In this document: positions 38,476 through 46,615 of the stretch, piece after piece
Layout of the letters: the number at the start of each line of letters is the position of its first letter
How positions within the stretch are numbered: position 1 is the first letter of the stretch
The notes under the pieces: generated by a model
Database searches by the model: none
Told to the model about the DNA's origin: nothing
Seen by the model: only the letters and a program-made list of their open reading frames with translations
DNA from: Chloroflexota bacterium
Lineage (GTDB): Bacteria; Chloroflexota; Anaerolineae; Anaerolineales; Villigracilaceae
NCBI GenBank assembly: GCA_023459215.1
Contig: JAEWVF010000074.1
Span: 27,044 to 91,043, forward strand
Direction: 5' to 3'
Length of the DNA: 64,000 bases
Program-made: the position numbers and the translations under genes

Positions 38476-38670
38476 TTAGGCCTTCTTCAAAACGGGCAGG
38501 CCGTTGGCTGTTTCCGCAACTGCGTAACCGGCGGGAACAGCATTCAGGACGCCTTCCTTCTGCTCTTTCGAGAAGAAGTACAGGGTTTGGGTTTTACCAC
38601 TCTTGAGGGTAGTGGCCTTGGCGTGCAGGAAGTAAGTCACGCCGCGCGAATTCTTAAAACTAAAAGCCAT
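38476..38670 (-). CDS. Small conserved-looking protein of unknown function
   Basis: A 64-residue basic protein with no membrane helix. It begins MAFSFKNSRGVTYFLHAK and ends ANGLPVLKKA. It looks like two short beta hairpins followed by a helix (FFSKEQKEGVLNAVPAGY). A strong ribosome site (AAGGAGG) sets the start and a terminator follows directly, so it is surely expressed. The family has no function known to me; I recall similar short proteins in other Chloroflexota, but cannot verify this here. Confidence 0.8.
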   Translation of the reverse strand: MAFSFKNSRGVTYFLHAKATTLKSGKTQTLYFFSKEQKEGVLNAVPAGYAVAETANGLPVLKKA

Positions 38671-38765
38671 GGTTTCCTCCTTGAAATTTACCTCCGCAAG
38701 GAATTGACAAGCGGAGCAGGAATTGAATTATATCCTGTTCGTCCAAATTTCACAGCCCCTTGGGG

Positions 38766-38771
38766 TATAAT
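38766..38771 (+). promoter_or_regulatory. -10 box, leaderless-type promoter of the sortase gene
   Basis: TATAAT ends 9 bases before the ATG at 38781 with no ribosome site between. RNA would start at or just before the ATG. Confidence 0.5.
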
Positions 38772-38780
38772 CGCCGTGCT

Positions 38781-39695
38781 ATGAGCGAAAAACGGCCTGA
38801 AGATTTATCGGTAGAAGAACTTCGCCGCCTGTTACTCGACAAGCGCCGCGTTACCCGCCATGACCGGCTGGAGCGTTTCAAACGGACCGGGCGGGTCATC
38901 TCCCTGGCGGTTGAAACACCCGAAGCCGTCGATGATGAACTGGACCCCGGGCGGGTCGTGGAGACCCCAGCAGATGAACCGGGACTTCAGCCCATCCCCA
39001 AAAACCCGCGCCGGGTTTTCATGGACAGGTTGCTGCTGGGTATCGAAGTGCTGGCGGTGCTCGGCCTGATTGGCATCGGCCTGGCCTTCTTCAACACCAT
39101 GCGCACCCTGAACAACGAGGTGGCCGCTTCGATGCAGCAGGCCACCCCCCAGGCCACCCCGCTGATCACCGCCGTGGTGCTGCCCTCTGGGCATACGCCG
39201 CCCAACGCCGAAGGCGGCGCGCAGCCCAACGAAGCCGAAATCCCTGAGCACCTGCGCCCGCTGGTCCAGAACATCGCCAGCATCCCGGTGCCGACCGCCA
39301 GCCCGGCCCAGGCCATCCGCATCCAGATTCCGGCCATCGGGGTCGATGCGCCCATCGTCCAGGGAGATGGCTGGGAACAGCTCAAGAAAGGCGTCGGCCA
39401 ACATATCGGCACCCCAAATCCGGGCGAGATCGGCAACCTGGTCCTGTCGGCGCACAATGACATTTTCGGCGAAATCTTTCGTGAGCTGGATAAACTCCAG
39501 CCGGGCGATGTCGTCATCGTCTACACCAACCAGCGCCAGTACACGTATGTGATTACCGGCACACAGGTGGTCGAACCGACCCGCGTCGAAGTGATGGCCC
39601 CCACGCCCAACGCCTCGGTAACCCTGATCTCGTGTTACCCTTACCTGATCGATAACCAGCGGATTGTCGTCTCCGCCGCGTTACAAAACCCTTAG
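38781..39695 (+). CDS. Sortase, class D/E-like
   Basis: A 304-residue sortase. The N-terminal 75 residues are cytosolic and charged; one membrane helix lies at about 90-112. The catalytic domain (about 180-304) has H225 in LVLSAHNDIF, C285 in TLISCYPY and R294 in NQRIVV, the sortase triad. Sortases link surface proteins to the wall or to each other; in Chloroflexota, which are mostly thought to lack a thick wall, the acceptor is unknown. No protein with an LPxTG-type tail is evident in the window. The long cytosolic N-terminus is unusual. Confidence 0.92.
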   Translation: MSEKRPEDLSVEELRRLLLDKRRVTRHDRLERFKRTGRVISLAVETPEAVDDELDPGRVVETPADEPGLQPIPKNPRRVFMDRLLLGIEVLAVLGLIGIGLAFFNTMRTLNNEVAASMQQATPQATPLITAVVLPSGHTPPNAEGGAQPNEAEIPEHLRPLVQNIASIPVPTASPAQAIRIQIPAIGVDAPIVQGDGWEQLKKGVGQHIGTPNPGEIGNLVLSAHNDIFGEIFRELDKLQPGDVVIVYTNQRQYTYVITGTQVVEPTRVEVMAPTPNASVTLISCYPYLIDNQRIVVSAALQNP

Positions 39696-39704
39696 GAGCA
39701 AGAA

Positions 39705-39851
39705 ATGGCAAAGAAAACATCTTTCAAAAGCAGCACGGCCGCAGAATTCAACCCCGATTACGGCCCGGTCAAAAAAGACCTGAAGCGCATCGGCATCCTG
39801 GCCGGCAGCTTCTTCGTCATCCTGGTTGCGCTATCGTTCTTCCTGCGCTAA
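39705..39851 (+). CDS. 48-residue single-pass membrane protein
   Basis: An open frame of 49 codons 9 bases after the sortase, with ribosome site AGGAGC. It encodes MAKKTSFKSSTAAEFNPDYG, then PVKKDLKRIGILAGSFF and a hydrophobic end. Residues 28-47 form one membrane helix. The basic N-terminal half with FNPDY resembles small accessory membrane proteins often annotated as hypothetical beside Chloroflexota genes. It is probably co-transcribed with the sortase. Confidence 0.68.
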   Translation: MAKKTSFKSSTAAEFNPDYGPVKKDLKRIGILAGSFFVILVALSFFLR

Positions 39852-39959
39852 ACCACGGATTCGCGTTAAAGCCGAACCGCCAAGCAACGTCAAGGACGCC
39901 CGCGATGCAAATTCCGGCGCGCCTGGCAGGCTTGGCGGCTTGACGTTAAAAGGTTCAAA
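39852..39959 (+). repeat. Intergenic repeat with permuted inverted halves
   Basis: CCGCCAAGC (39877-39885) and AACGTCAAG (39886-39894) are adjacent. Their exact complements GCTTGGCGG (39930-39938) and CTTGACGTT (39939-39946) follow in the same, not the mirrored, order. The segment thus looks like two copies, in opposite orientation, of a tandem unit cut at different points. No gene is present. Confidence 0.6.
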
Positions 39960-41204
39960 ATGGATGAAAAACCGATCCAAATCAGCCTGACAACCCAAAC
40001 CTATGGCGGCCAGGCCATCGGGCGCTATGACGGCAAAGCCGTTTTTGTGCCCTTTGCCCTGCCCGGCGAAATCGTGCGCGCACGGATTGTTGAAGAACGC
40101 AAGAACTTCACCCGCGCCGAACTGGTCGAGGTGGTCAAAGCCTCGCCCCGCCGCATCGCGCCCAAATGCAGGCACTTTACCCACTGCGGCGGATGCCACT
40201 ACCAGCACCTGGCCTACAGCGAGCAACTGACAACCAAAACCGAGATTCTGCGCGATCAATTGACCCGCATCGGCAAAATCGAAAACCCGCCGGTACGCAA
40301 TATGATTCCCTGCCCGTCAGAATGGAATTATCGCAATCACATTCAATTCCACCTGGATGAAAACGCGAAACTGGGCTTTATCTCGGCCCAAGCCGATCCC
40401 GCGCGGCCCGAATCACCCCTGAACGTGCTTCCGATTACGGAATGCCACCTGCCCGAAGAGGCGCTCAACGCGCTTTGGCCGACTCTCGAATTCGAACCCG
40501 GCGCGCCGCTCGAGCGGGTTTCGCTGCGCGCCGGCGACGAGTTGATGCTGGTCCTTGAATCGGAACAGGTCGAAGCGCCCGAAATGGAACTCGAAAGCGA
40601 CATCTCGGTCGTTCACCTGGTTGCGGAAGACCCAATCATCCTGGCTGGCGACGATTTCATCGTTATCGAGGTGCTGGGGCAGCCCTTCAAGGTTTCCGCC
40701 GGATCGTTCTTCCAGGTTAACACCGCCATGGCCGCCGAAATGGTCAAGCACCTGCTCGAAGTCCTGCCATTTACGGCCAAGACCACCCTGCTGGATGTTT
40801 ACTGCGGCGTCGGCCTGTTCAGCGCTTTTTTTGCGCCACGCGTCAAAAAGGTGATTGGCATCGAACTTGCGACATCCTCGTGTGAAGATTTCGCCGCCAA
40901 CCTCGATCCATTCGATAATGTTGACCTGTACGAGGCCGCAGCCGAGGAAGTCCTGCCCGCCCTGCAAGAATACGCCGAATTGGTCATCCTCGATCCGCCG
41001 CGCGCCGGGCTGGACAAAGCCGTGATCGATGCCCTGGTCGCCAGCCACCCCGAAACAATCGCCTACGTTTCGTGCGATCCGGCCACCCTGGCGCGGGACG
41101 CCGCCCGCCTGATTGCCGGCGGATACAAGCTCAAACAGGTTACGCCCTTCGACCTGTTCCCGCAAACCTACCATATCGAAAGCATCAGCATCTTCGAGAA
41201 ATAA
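39960..41204 (+). CDS. 23S rRNA (uracil-C5)-methyltransferase, RlmD/TrmA family
   Basis: A 414-residue RNA uracil-5-methyltransferase. An N-terminal TRAM domain (about 5-60) binds RNA. Cysteines in CRHFTHCGGCHYQH (about 70-83), with a later Cys, form the iron-sulfur site of the RlmD/RumA group. The catalytic domain has LLDVYCGVGLFSAFFAP (SAM), VILDPPRAGLD and the nucleophile region YVSCDPATLARDA. RlmD methylates U1939 and RlmC U747 of 23S rRNA; which one applies here cannot be decided. It shares the TAATG stop-start with pxpB. Confidence 0.92.
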   Translation: MDEKPIQISLTTQTYGGQAIGRYDGKAVFVPFALPGEIVRARIVEERKNFTRAELVEVVKASPRRIAPKCRHFTHCGGCHYQHLAYSEQLTTKTEILRDQLTRIGKIENPPVRNMIPCPSEWNYRNHIQFHLDENAKLGFISAQADPARPESPLNVLPITECHLPEEALNALWPTLEFEPGAPLERVSLRAGDELMLVLESEQVEAPEMELESDISVVHLVAEDPIILAGDDFIVIEVLGQPFKVSAGSFFQVNTAMAAEMVKHLLEVLPFTAKTTLLDVYCGVGLFSAFFAPRVKKVIGIELATSSCEDFAANLDPFDNVDLYEAAAEEVLPALQEYAELVILDPPRAGLDKAVIDALVASHPETIAYVSCDPATLARDAARLIAGGYKLKQVTPFDLFPQTYHIESISIFEK

Positions 41205-41830
41205 TGTTCCCGCTTTGCGACTCAGCCATCCTGGTCAAACTGGGCGAACAAATCGAACCGGCCATCAACCGCCAGGTGCACCAACTCGCAGCCTGCCTGT
41301 CACAGGATTTGCCGCCCGGCATCCTCGAAATCGCGCCAGGATATGCTTCGCTGGCGGTGCACTATGACCCGCTCCTGCTCAGTCAGCGCGAAGTCATGGA
41401 TTGGGTCACAGAGCGGCGTGAAACGGCAAACGCAGCCTTGCTGCGCAGCCCGCGGCGGGTCGAAATCCCGGTCGCCTACAATGGCCCCGATCTGGCCTTC
41501 GTGGCAGAGCACTGCCGCATCAAGGTCGGCGAAGTAATCAAACTGCACAGCGGCGCGGAATACACGGTTTACACAATGGGTTTCATGCCGGGCTTCCCCT
41601 ACCTGGGCAAACTGCCCGAAGCCCTGGCAGCGCCGCGCCTGGCCACACCGCGCAGCCACGTCCAGGCCGGATCGGTGGCCATCGCCGGCAGCCAGACCGG
41701 CATCTACCCGGTCGATTCACCCGGCGGCTGGCGGCTGATCGGCCAGACAACCGTCAAACTCTACGATGCGCAGCGCAACCCGCCCTTCCTGCTCGCGCCG
41801 GGCGATACGGTTCGTTTCATCCCCCTCTAA
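41204..41830 (+). CDS. pxpB: 5-oxoprolinase subunit PxpB
   Basis: A 208-residue KipI/PxpB family protein (CT_C_D domain). Conserved blocks: VAYNGPDLAFVAEH, TMGFMPGFPYLGKL, PRLATPRSHVQAGSVAIAGS, TGIYPVDSPGGWRLIG. With PxpA and PxpC it forms the ATP-dependent enzyme that opens 5-oxoproline to glutamate. The start overlaps the rlmD-type stop by one base (TAATG), so translation is coupled to an rRNA methyltransferase gene. Confidence 0.95.
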   Translation: MFPLCDSAILVKLGEQIEPAINRQVHQLAACLSQDLPPGILEIAPGYASLAVHYDPLLLSQREVMDWVTERRETANAALLRSPRRVEIPVAYNGPDLAFVAEHCRIKVGEVIKLHSGAEYTVYTMGFMPGFPYLGKLPEALAAPRLATPRSHVQAGSVAIAGSQTGIYPVDSPGGWRLIGQTTVKLYDAQRNPPFLLAPGDTVRFIPL

Positions 41831-41832
41831 AC

Positions 41833-42804
41833 ATGCTGGAAATCGTTGAAGCCGCCCTGTTCACCACCATTCAGGATGCCGGCCGTCGCGGCTGGCAGGC
41901 CTTTGGCGTGCCCATCAGCGGGCCGATGGACGCCTTCGCCCTGCGCGCCGCGAACCTGCTGGTGGATAATCCACCGGCTACCGCCGCGCTCGAAATTGGC
42001 ATCACTTCGGCTGAATTCCATTGCCACGCCGACAGCCTGGTGGCCGTCTGTGGGGCCGGGTTCCGCCTGTTGGTCGATAACCGCAGCCTGCCGCTCTGGA
42101 TGTCGGTCTATGTCCGCGCCGGGAGCCTCCTGCGGATCGAAAAAGCGGGGGATGGCAACTGGGCCGTTCTGGCCGTTCACGGCGGGATTCAGACTCCGCC
42201 GCTGCTTGGTTCCCGCGCCACCACCCTGCGGACAACGCTGGGAACTGAACCCGCCCGCAGCCTGACTCCCGGCAACTTGCTGGCAATCGGCCCAAGCCGC
42301 GCCTTCCTGCCGGGGCTGGCCGCGCGCAAACTGAGCCAGCTGCCCGCCTATAAGCCCAACCCGACCATCCGCTTCCTGCCTGGCCCACAGCGGGATTGGT
42401 TCACGCCCGAAGCGCTGAAAACCTTCAGCGCCAGCGTTTACAGCCTCTCCCCGACCTCCGACCGGACCGGCTACCGCCTGAACGGCCCGGCCCTGGCGCG
42501 CGCCCGAACCGGCGAAATGATTTCCGAAGGGATGGCGCGCGGCTGTATCCAGGTTCCTGCCGATGGGCAGCCAATCATCATGCAGGCCGATTGCCCGACC
42601 ATGGGCGGCTACCCCAAGATTGCCTCCGTCATCTCCGCCGACCAACCGCTTTTGGCGCAAACACCCTTCGCCAGCGGCCAGATCCGCTTTATCGAAACCG
42701 ATATCGACACCGCCCAGAATAATTACCGCCAAATGATGCGGGAGATGGAAAGCCAAGCCCGGCAAGCATCAGATGGCGATGATTATCTCTGGGCCGGGTT
42801 CTAA
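41833..42804 (+). CDS. pxpC: 5-oxoprolinase subunit PxpC
   Basis: A 323-residue PxpC (KipA-type, biotin-dependent carboxyltransferase-like domain CT_A_B). Characteristic parts are TTIQDAGRRGWQAFGVPISG, GPMDAFALRAANLLV, and QADCPTMGGYPKIASVISAD. It acts as the catalytic partner of PxpB. The gene is 2 bases after pxpB and 19 bases before pxpA, in the common order B-C-A. Confidence 0.95.
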   Translation: MLEIVEAALFTTIQDAGRRGWQAFGVPISGPMDAFALRAANLLVDNPPATAALEIGITSAEFHCHADSLVAVCGAGFRLLVDNRSLPLWMSVYVRAGSLLRIEKAGDGNWAVLAVHGGIQTPPLLGSRATTLRTTLGTEPARSLTPGNLLAIGPSRAFLPGLAARKLSQLPAYKPNPTIRFLPGPQRDWFTPEALKTFSASVYSLSPTSDRTGYRLNGPALARARTGEMISEGMARGCIQVPADGQPIIMQADCPTMGGYPKIASVISADQPLLAQTPFASGQIRFIETDIDTAQNNYRQMMREMESQARQASDGDDYLWAGF

Positions 42805-42823
42805 TTCCCAACCACACAAAAAA

Positions 42824-43546
42824 ATGATAACTCCCATCGACTTAAACTGCGACCTGGGCGAATCCTTTGGCAGCTACAGCCTGGGGAACGATGCCGCCAT
42901 CATGCCCTTTATTACCTCCGCCAACATCGCCTGCGGCTTGCACGCTGGCGACCCGCTCGTCATGCAAGCCACCGTCCGGCTGGCCAGGGAACACGGGGTG
43001 CAGATCGGCGCACACCCTGGCTGGCCCGACCTGCAAGGGTTTGGGCGGCGCGAGATGAAAATCGACCCGGTGGAGGCCGAGGCGCTGGTCCTGTATCAAA
43101 TCGGGGCGCTGGCAGCCTTCGTCCGCGCGGAGGGACTGGAGTTGCGCCACGTCAAGCCGCACGGCGCGCTCTACAACCAGGCGGCCAAAGATGCCGCTTT
43201 GGCGGAAGCAGTTGCCAGGGCGGCCAAACGCTTCAGCGTAGATTTGGTACTGGTAGGGCTGGCAGGCAGCGGGTTGCTCGCTGCGGGCCGCGCAATCGGC
43301 CTGCGGGTGGCGGGCGAAGCCTTCCCTGACCGCGGGTACAATCCCGATGGAACATTAATGTCCCGCAACCTGCCGGGAGCGGTGCTCACAGACCCGCAAG
43401 CCATTGCCGCCAACGCCATCCGCTTGGCGCGCGAAGGCATCCGCTTTGGCGACCAGAAGGTGATCCCGGAAACGCTGTGCCTGCATGGCGACCATCCGCA
43501 GGCGGTTGAAAATGCGCGCCAGGTACACCAGGCATTATTTTCCTGA
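42824..43546 (+). CDS. pxpA: 5-oxoprolinase subunit PxpA (LamB/YcsF family)
   Basis: A 240-residue LamB/YcsF family protein. It starts with IDLNCDLGESFGSY and has SANIACGLHAGDP, GAHPGWPDLQGFGRR, VKPHGALYN and the C-terminal LCLHGDHPQAV, whose His and Asp residues form the active site. Start at ATG 42824 has no clear ribosome site; the next upstream in-frame ATGs lie inside pxpC, so translation may depend on ribosomes coming from pxpC. Confidence 0.95.
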   Translation: MITPIDLNCDLGESFGSYSLGNDAAIMPFITSANIACGLHAGDPLVMQATVRLAREHGVQIGAHPGWPDLQGFGRREMKIDPVEAEALVLYQIGALAAFVRAEGLELRHVKPHGALYNQAAKDAALAEAVARAAKRFSVDLVLVGLAGSGLLAAGRAIGLRVAGEAFPDRGYNPDGTLMSRNLPGAVLTDPQAIAANAIRLAREGIRFGDQKVIPETLCLHGDHPQAVENARQVHQALFS

Positions 43547-43552
43547 AAGTTG

Positions 43553-43558
43553 TATAAT
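43553..43558 (+). promoter_or_regulatory. -10 box of the lipase gene
   Basis: TATAAT lies 36 bases before the ATG at 43595, with the ribosome site AGGAGAG in between. The -35 is not clear. It suggests that the lipase gene has its own promoter after the pxp operon. Confidence 0.5.
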
Positions 43559-43594
43559 GTCTGATAGTAAAGAAAACCCAACAGGAGAGCAACC

Positions 43595-44434
43595 ATGAAG
43601 CATGAACAAGGCAAATTTCGCGGTGCGCGCAATGCAGAAATCTTCCAGCAAAGTTGGCTGCCGGAAGGGGAAGTCAAAGCCGTTCTCCTGGTGGTGCATG
43701 GCCTGGGTGAGCACAGCGGGCGCTACATGAACGTGGTCAATCACTTTGTGCCGCTCGGCTACGCCGTGTATGGGCTGGATCATTTCGGCCACGGTCAATC
43801 GGAGGGCGCGCGGGTGTTCGTCGAGCGTTTCGTCGATTTTACCGACACGGTAAAAATGTATTTTGACCAAATCCGCGCCTGGCAGCCTGGCAAGCCGATT
43901 TTCCTGGTCGGGCACAGCATGGGCGGACTGATCGGCTGCGCTTACCTGCTCGACCACCAGGAAGGGCTGACCGGCGCAGTTATCTCGGCCCCGGCCATCA
44001 AAATTGCGGACGATATTTCGCCTGCAACCATGGTGGCAGGCCGCTTATTCTCGGCCATTGCGCCGAAACTGGGCATCATGGCCCTGGACGCTACAGCAAT
44101 TTGCAGCGACCCGGCGGTTGTGCAGGCCTATCTCGATGATCCGCTGGTTTACAACGGCAAAATCACCGCCCGCCTGGCGGCTGAAATGCTCGGGGCCATG
44201 CAGCGTGTCACCCGCGAGGTGAGCACAATCCGCTTGCCGCTGTTGATCGTGCAGGGCACCGCCGACCGGCTGGTGGACCCCGGCGGGGCAAAAATGTTGT
44301 TTGAGCAAGCCGCTGCAAAAGATAAAACGCTCAAAACCTACGATGGTTTTTACCACGAGGTTTTCAACGAGCCAGGACGCGCCCAGGTGTTGGGCGATGT
44401 TCAGGTCTGGCTTGAAAAACAGCTTGCAGCCTGA
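43595..44434 (+). CDS. Alpha/beta hydrolase, monoacylglycerol lipase-like
   Basis: A 279-residue hydrolase of the serine aminopeptidase S33/monoacylglycerol lipase group. The oxyanion part is VHGLGEHSGRYMNVV, followed by YGLDHFGHGQSEG; the nucleophile elbow is GHSMGG; the acid is in VQGTADRLVDP and the His in DGFYHEVFNE. It should cleave monoglycerides or similar esters. No signal peptide is present, so it acts in the cytosol. A perfect terminator follows. Confidence 0.93.
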   Translation: MKHEQGKFRGARNAEIFQQSWLPEGEVKAVLLVVHGLGEHSGRYMNVVNHFVPLGYAVYGLDHFGHGQSEGARVFVERFVDFTDTVKMYFDQIRAWQPGKPIFLVGHSMGGLIGCAYLLDHQEGLTGAVISAPAIKIADDISPATMVAGRLFSAIAPKLGIMALDATAICSDPAVVQAYLDDPLVYNGKITARLAAEMLGAMQRVTREVSTIRLPLLIVQGTADRLVDPGGAKMLFEQAAAKDKTLKTYDGFYHEVFNEPGRAQVLGDVQVWLEKQLAA

Positions 44435-44460
44435 GAGAAGACTGAAATACGATTAAATGA

Positions 44461-44490
44461 AAAACGCCGGGAAATTTCCCGGCGTTTTTG
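44461..44490. terminator. Perfectly palindromic bidirectional terminator
   Basis: AAAAACGCCGGGAAA and its exact complement TTTCCCGGCGTTTTT are joined without extra loop bases. It serves the lipase gene and the convergent ABC transporter operon. Confidence 0.93.
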
Positions 44491-44503
44491 GTTGCGAGTG
44501 AGC

Positions 44504-45445
44504 TTATCTCAGGCGCGGATCGAGCGCATCGCGCAGGCCATCGCCGAGCAGGTTAAAGGCCAGCACGGTCAACATGATGGCAAACCCGGGGAAGAAAACC
44601 AGATGTGGGGCGGTAAAAACCTGGTTACGCTCGGAGCCGAGCATCGCGCCCCATTCGGGAGTGGGCGGCTGAGCGCCCAAGCCCAGGAAGGAGAGCGCCG
44701 CGGCATCAAGAATCGCCGTGGCAATACCCAACGTGCCCTGAACAATCAGCGGGGTCAGGGCATTCGGCATGATGCGCACGAACAAGATTTCGTAAGTGTT
44801 CCCGCCCAGGGCGCGGGTGGCCGAGACGTAATCCATTTCGCGCACCGACAAGACGCTGGCGCGCACGACGCGGGCATAGGCCGGGATGGAAACGATGCCA
44901 ATCGCAAGCAGGGCGTTGATTAGCCCCGGGCCGAGCACTGTCACAATCGCGATGGCCAGCAGCAGCGAGGGGAAGGCCAGAAGCACATCCATCACGCGCA
45001 TGATGATGTTGTCGATCCAGCCGCCAAAATAGCCCCCCAGCGCGCCCAGGACCGTTCCAATCACAATGGCGAATGTCACCGTTGAAAAACCGACGATCAA
45101 GCTCAAGCGCGTGCCAAAAAGCAAACGGCTGAACTGGTCACGGACATTGCCGTCGATGCCCATGATGTGTTGGGGTTGATCCTGCGGGCAGCCCAGCAAG
45201 TGGATACAGGGCGCCTGGCGCATTTTCACATCTTCGACACCGATTAACACCTGCAGGGGGTCATACGGGGCAATCCATTGCGCAGTCAGCGCAATCACCA
45301 CCAGGATCAGGATAATCGCAATCCCAACCAGGGAAGATTTGCGCTTGAACAGCCGCTTCCAGGTGATACTCCACAGGCTGACCGATTCAAGCGAAATCGC
45401 CTCGGCATCCAATTTTGCAACAGTTGAGGTAGGTTGGTTGGTCAT
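44504..45445 (-). CDS. ABC transporter permease, OppC/DppC type
   Basis: A 313-residue permease of the dipeptide/oligopeptide class. An N-terminal cytosolic part precedes the first helix; a large outside loop contains DVKMRQAPCIHLLGCPQDQP with two cysteines and then HIMGIDGNVRDQFSRLLFG, typical of OppC. The EAA loop region is ALGGNTYEILFVRIMPNALTPLI. It is 2 bases downstream of the OppB-type gene. No ATPase gene follows; the transcript ends at the palindromic terminator. Confidence 0.94.
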   Translation of the reverse strand: MTNQPTSTVAKLDAEAISLESVSLWSITWKRLFKRKSSLVGIAIILILVVIALTAQWIAPYDPLQVLIGVEDVKMRQAPCIHLLGCPQDQPQHIMGIDGNVRDQFSRLLFGTRLSLIVGFSTVTFAIVIGTVLGALGGYFGGWIDNIIMRVMDVLLAFPSLLLAIAIVTVLGPGLINALLAIGIVSIPAYARVVRASVLSVREMDYVSATRALGGNTYEILFVRIMPNALTPLIVQGTLGIATAILDAAALSFLGLGAQPPTPEWGAMLGSERNQVFTAPHLVFFPGFAIMLTVLAFNLLGDGLRDALDPRLR

Positions 45446-45447
45446 GG

Positions 45448-46530
45448 CTAGTTCAATCGAATGCGCGGATCGATATAGGCGTAGGAAATATCCACCAGCA
45501 GATTAAGCGCTACGAAAAACACGGCAATCACCACGGTGAAGCCCTGCACAATAGCATAATCGCGAGCGGTGATGGATTCGTACAGGATGCGGCCTACGCC
45601 AGAAAGCCCAAAAATTGTCTCGGTCAGCACTGCGCCGCCCAGCAAAGTTCCCAGGGAAAGCCCCAGGACGGTGATAATCGGCAGCAGAGCGTTGCGGAAA
45701 GCGTGCTTCATGATGACTTTGTTGTAGCGAACCCCTTTGGCGCGCGCCGTGCGGACGTAATCCTGGCCAAGCACTTCAAGCATCGAAGAACGCGTCATGC
45801 GGGCAATCAGCGCCATCGGGATGGTGCCAAGCGCAACGGATGGCAATAACAGGTGGCGGATCGAATCCCCGAGCAGTTCCCAGTTTCCGGTCAGGAACGC
45901 ATTCAGGATGTTCAAACGCCCAATAAATTCGGCCAGGCTGCGCAAAATTCCTGCATCGGGCAGGTTCAAATTCCAGGCGTCATAAAAAGCGGTGGTATCC
46001 ATCCCGGCGCTGACACGCCCGGAAGGAGGCAGCCACAGAAATGTATCTTTCATCAGGAGGGAAAACACAAAAGCCAGCATCAGTCCCAGCCAGAAAACGG
46101 GCATGGAAACGCCAATGTTGGCCCAAACCATGGTCAGCACATCGACCCAGGAATTGTGGCGGACGGCAGAGAGAACTCCCAAGGGGATGCCCACCAGCAT
46201 GCTGACCAATAAGGCCGAAAAGCTAAGCTCAACCGTGGTTGGCAGGCGCTCGACCAACAGTCGGGTTACCGGCTGGTTGAAGCGCATCGAGTTGCCAAAG
46301 TCGCCCCTGGCAATATCCTTCATGTAGATGGCAAACTGTTCCGAGATGGGTTTATCCAATCCTTTTTCGCGGATAAACCGATCACAGGTCGCCTTGGTGG
46401 CTTTTTCGCCAAGCATCGCCCGGCAGGGATCGCCAGGGATCATACGAGCCAGCGCAAACGTAACCAGCAAAATACCGAACAAAACAGGGATGGCAGCAAA
46501 CAGGCGGCGCAGGATGTATTGCAGCATCAT
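45448..46530 (-). CDS. ABC transporter permease, OppB/DppB type
   Basis: A 360-residue permease that pairs with the OppC-type protein. The N-terminus (YILRRLFAAIPVLFGILLVT) is the usual OppB start, and the EAA region is RTARAKGVRYNKVIMKHAFR. It is slightly longer than typical OppB because of a loop of about 40 residues (around 185-225). Two adjacent ATGs (46530, 46527) could start it; GGAGC lies upstream. It follows the binding-protein gene after an 85-base gap containing a long hairpin. Confidence 0.94.
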   Translation of the reverse strand: MMLQYILRRLFAAIPVLFGILLVTFALARMIPGDPCRAMLGEKATKATCDRFIREKGLDKPISEQFAIYMKDIARGDFGNSMRFNQPVTRLLVERLPTTVELSFSALLVSMLVGIPLGVLSAVRHNSWVDVLTMVWANIGVSMPVFWLGLMLAFVFSLLMKDTFLWLPPSGRVSAGMDTTAFYDAWNLNLPDAGILRSLAEFIGRLNILNAFLTGNWELLGDSIRHLLLPSVALGTIPMALIARMTRSSMLEVLGQDYVRTARAKGVRYNKVIMKHAFRNALLPIITVLGLSLGTLLGGAVLTETIFGLSGVGRILYESITARDYAIVQGFTVVIAVFFVALNLLVDISYAYIDPRIRLN

Positions 46531-46552
46531 GGGCGGGCGGCTCCTTTTTTGT

Positions 46553-46589
46553 CAACACGGGATGGCGGGCATTCCGCCATCCCGTGTTG
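46553..46589 (-). other. Intercistronic hairpin after the binding-protein gene
   Basis: A 16-bp perfect stem CAACACGGGATGGCGG / CCGCCATCCCGTGTTG with a 5-base loop. On the coding (minus) strand it is followed by A residues, not T, so it is not a classical terminator. It probably protects the 3' end of the binding-protein mRNA and keeps permease levels lower, as in other importer operons. Confidence 0.75.
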
Positions 46590-46615
46590 TGTTACACAGT
46601 GCCAGAAACGACAGG

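Noticed and set aside
39877..39946. Functional RNA pseudoknot
   Set aside because: Both connecting loops would have zero bases across 9-bp stems, which is sterically unlikely; a permuted repeat explains it better.
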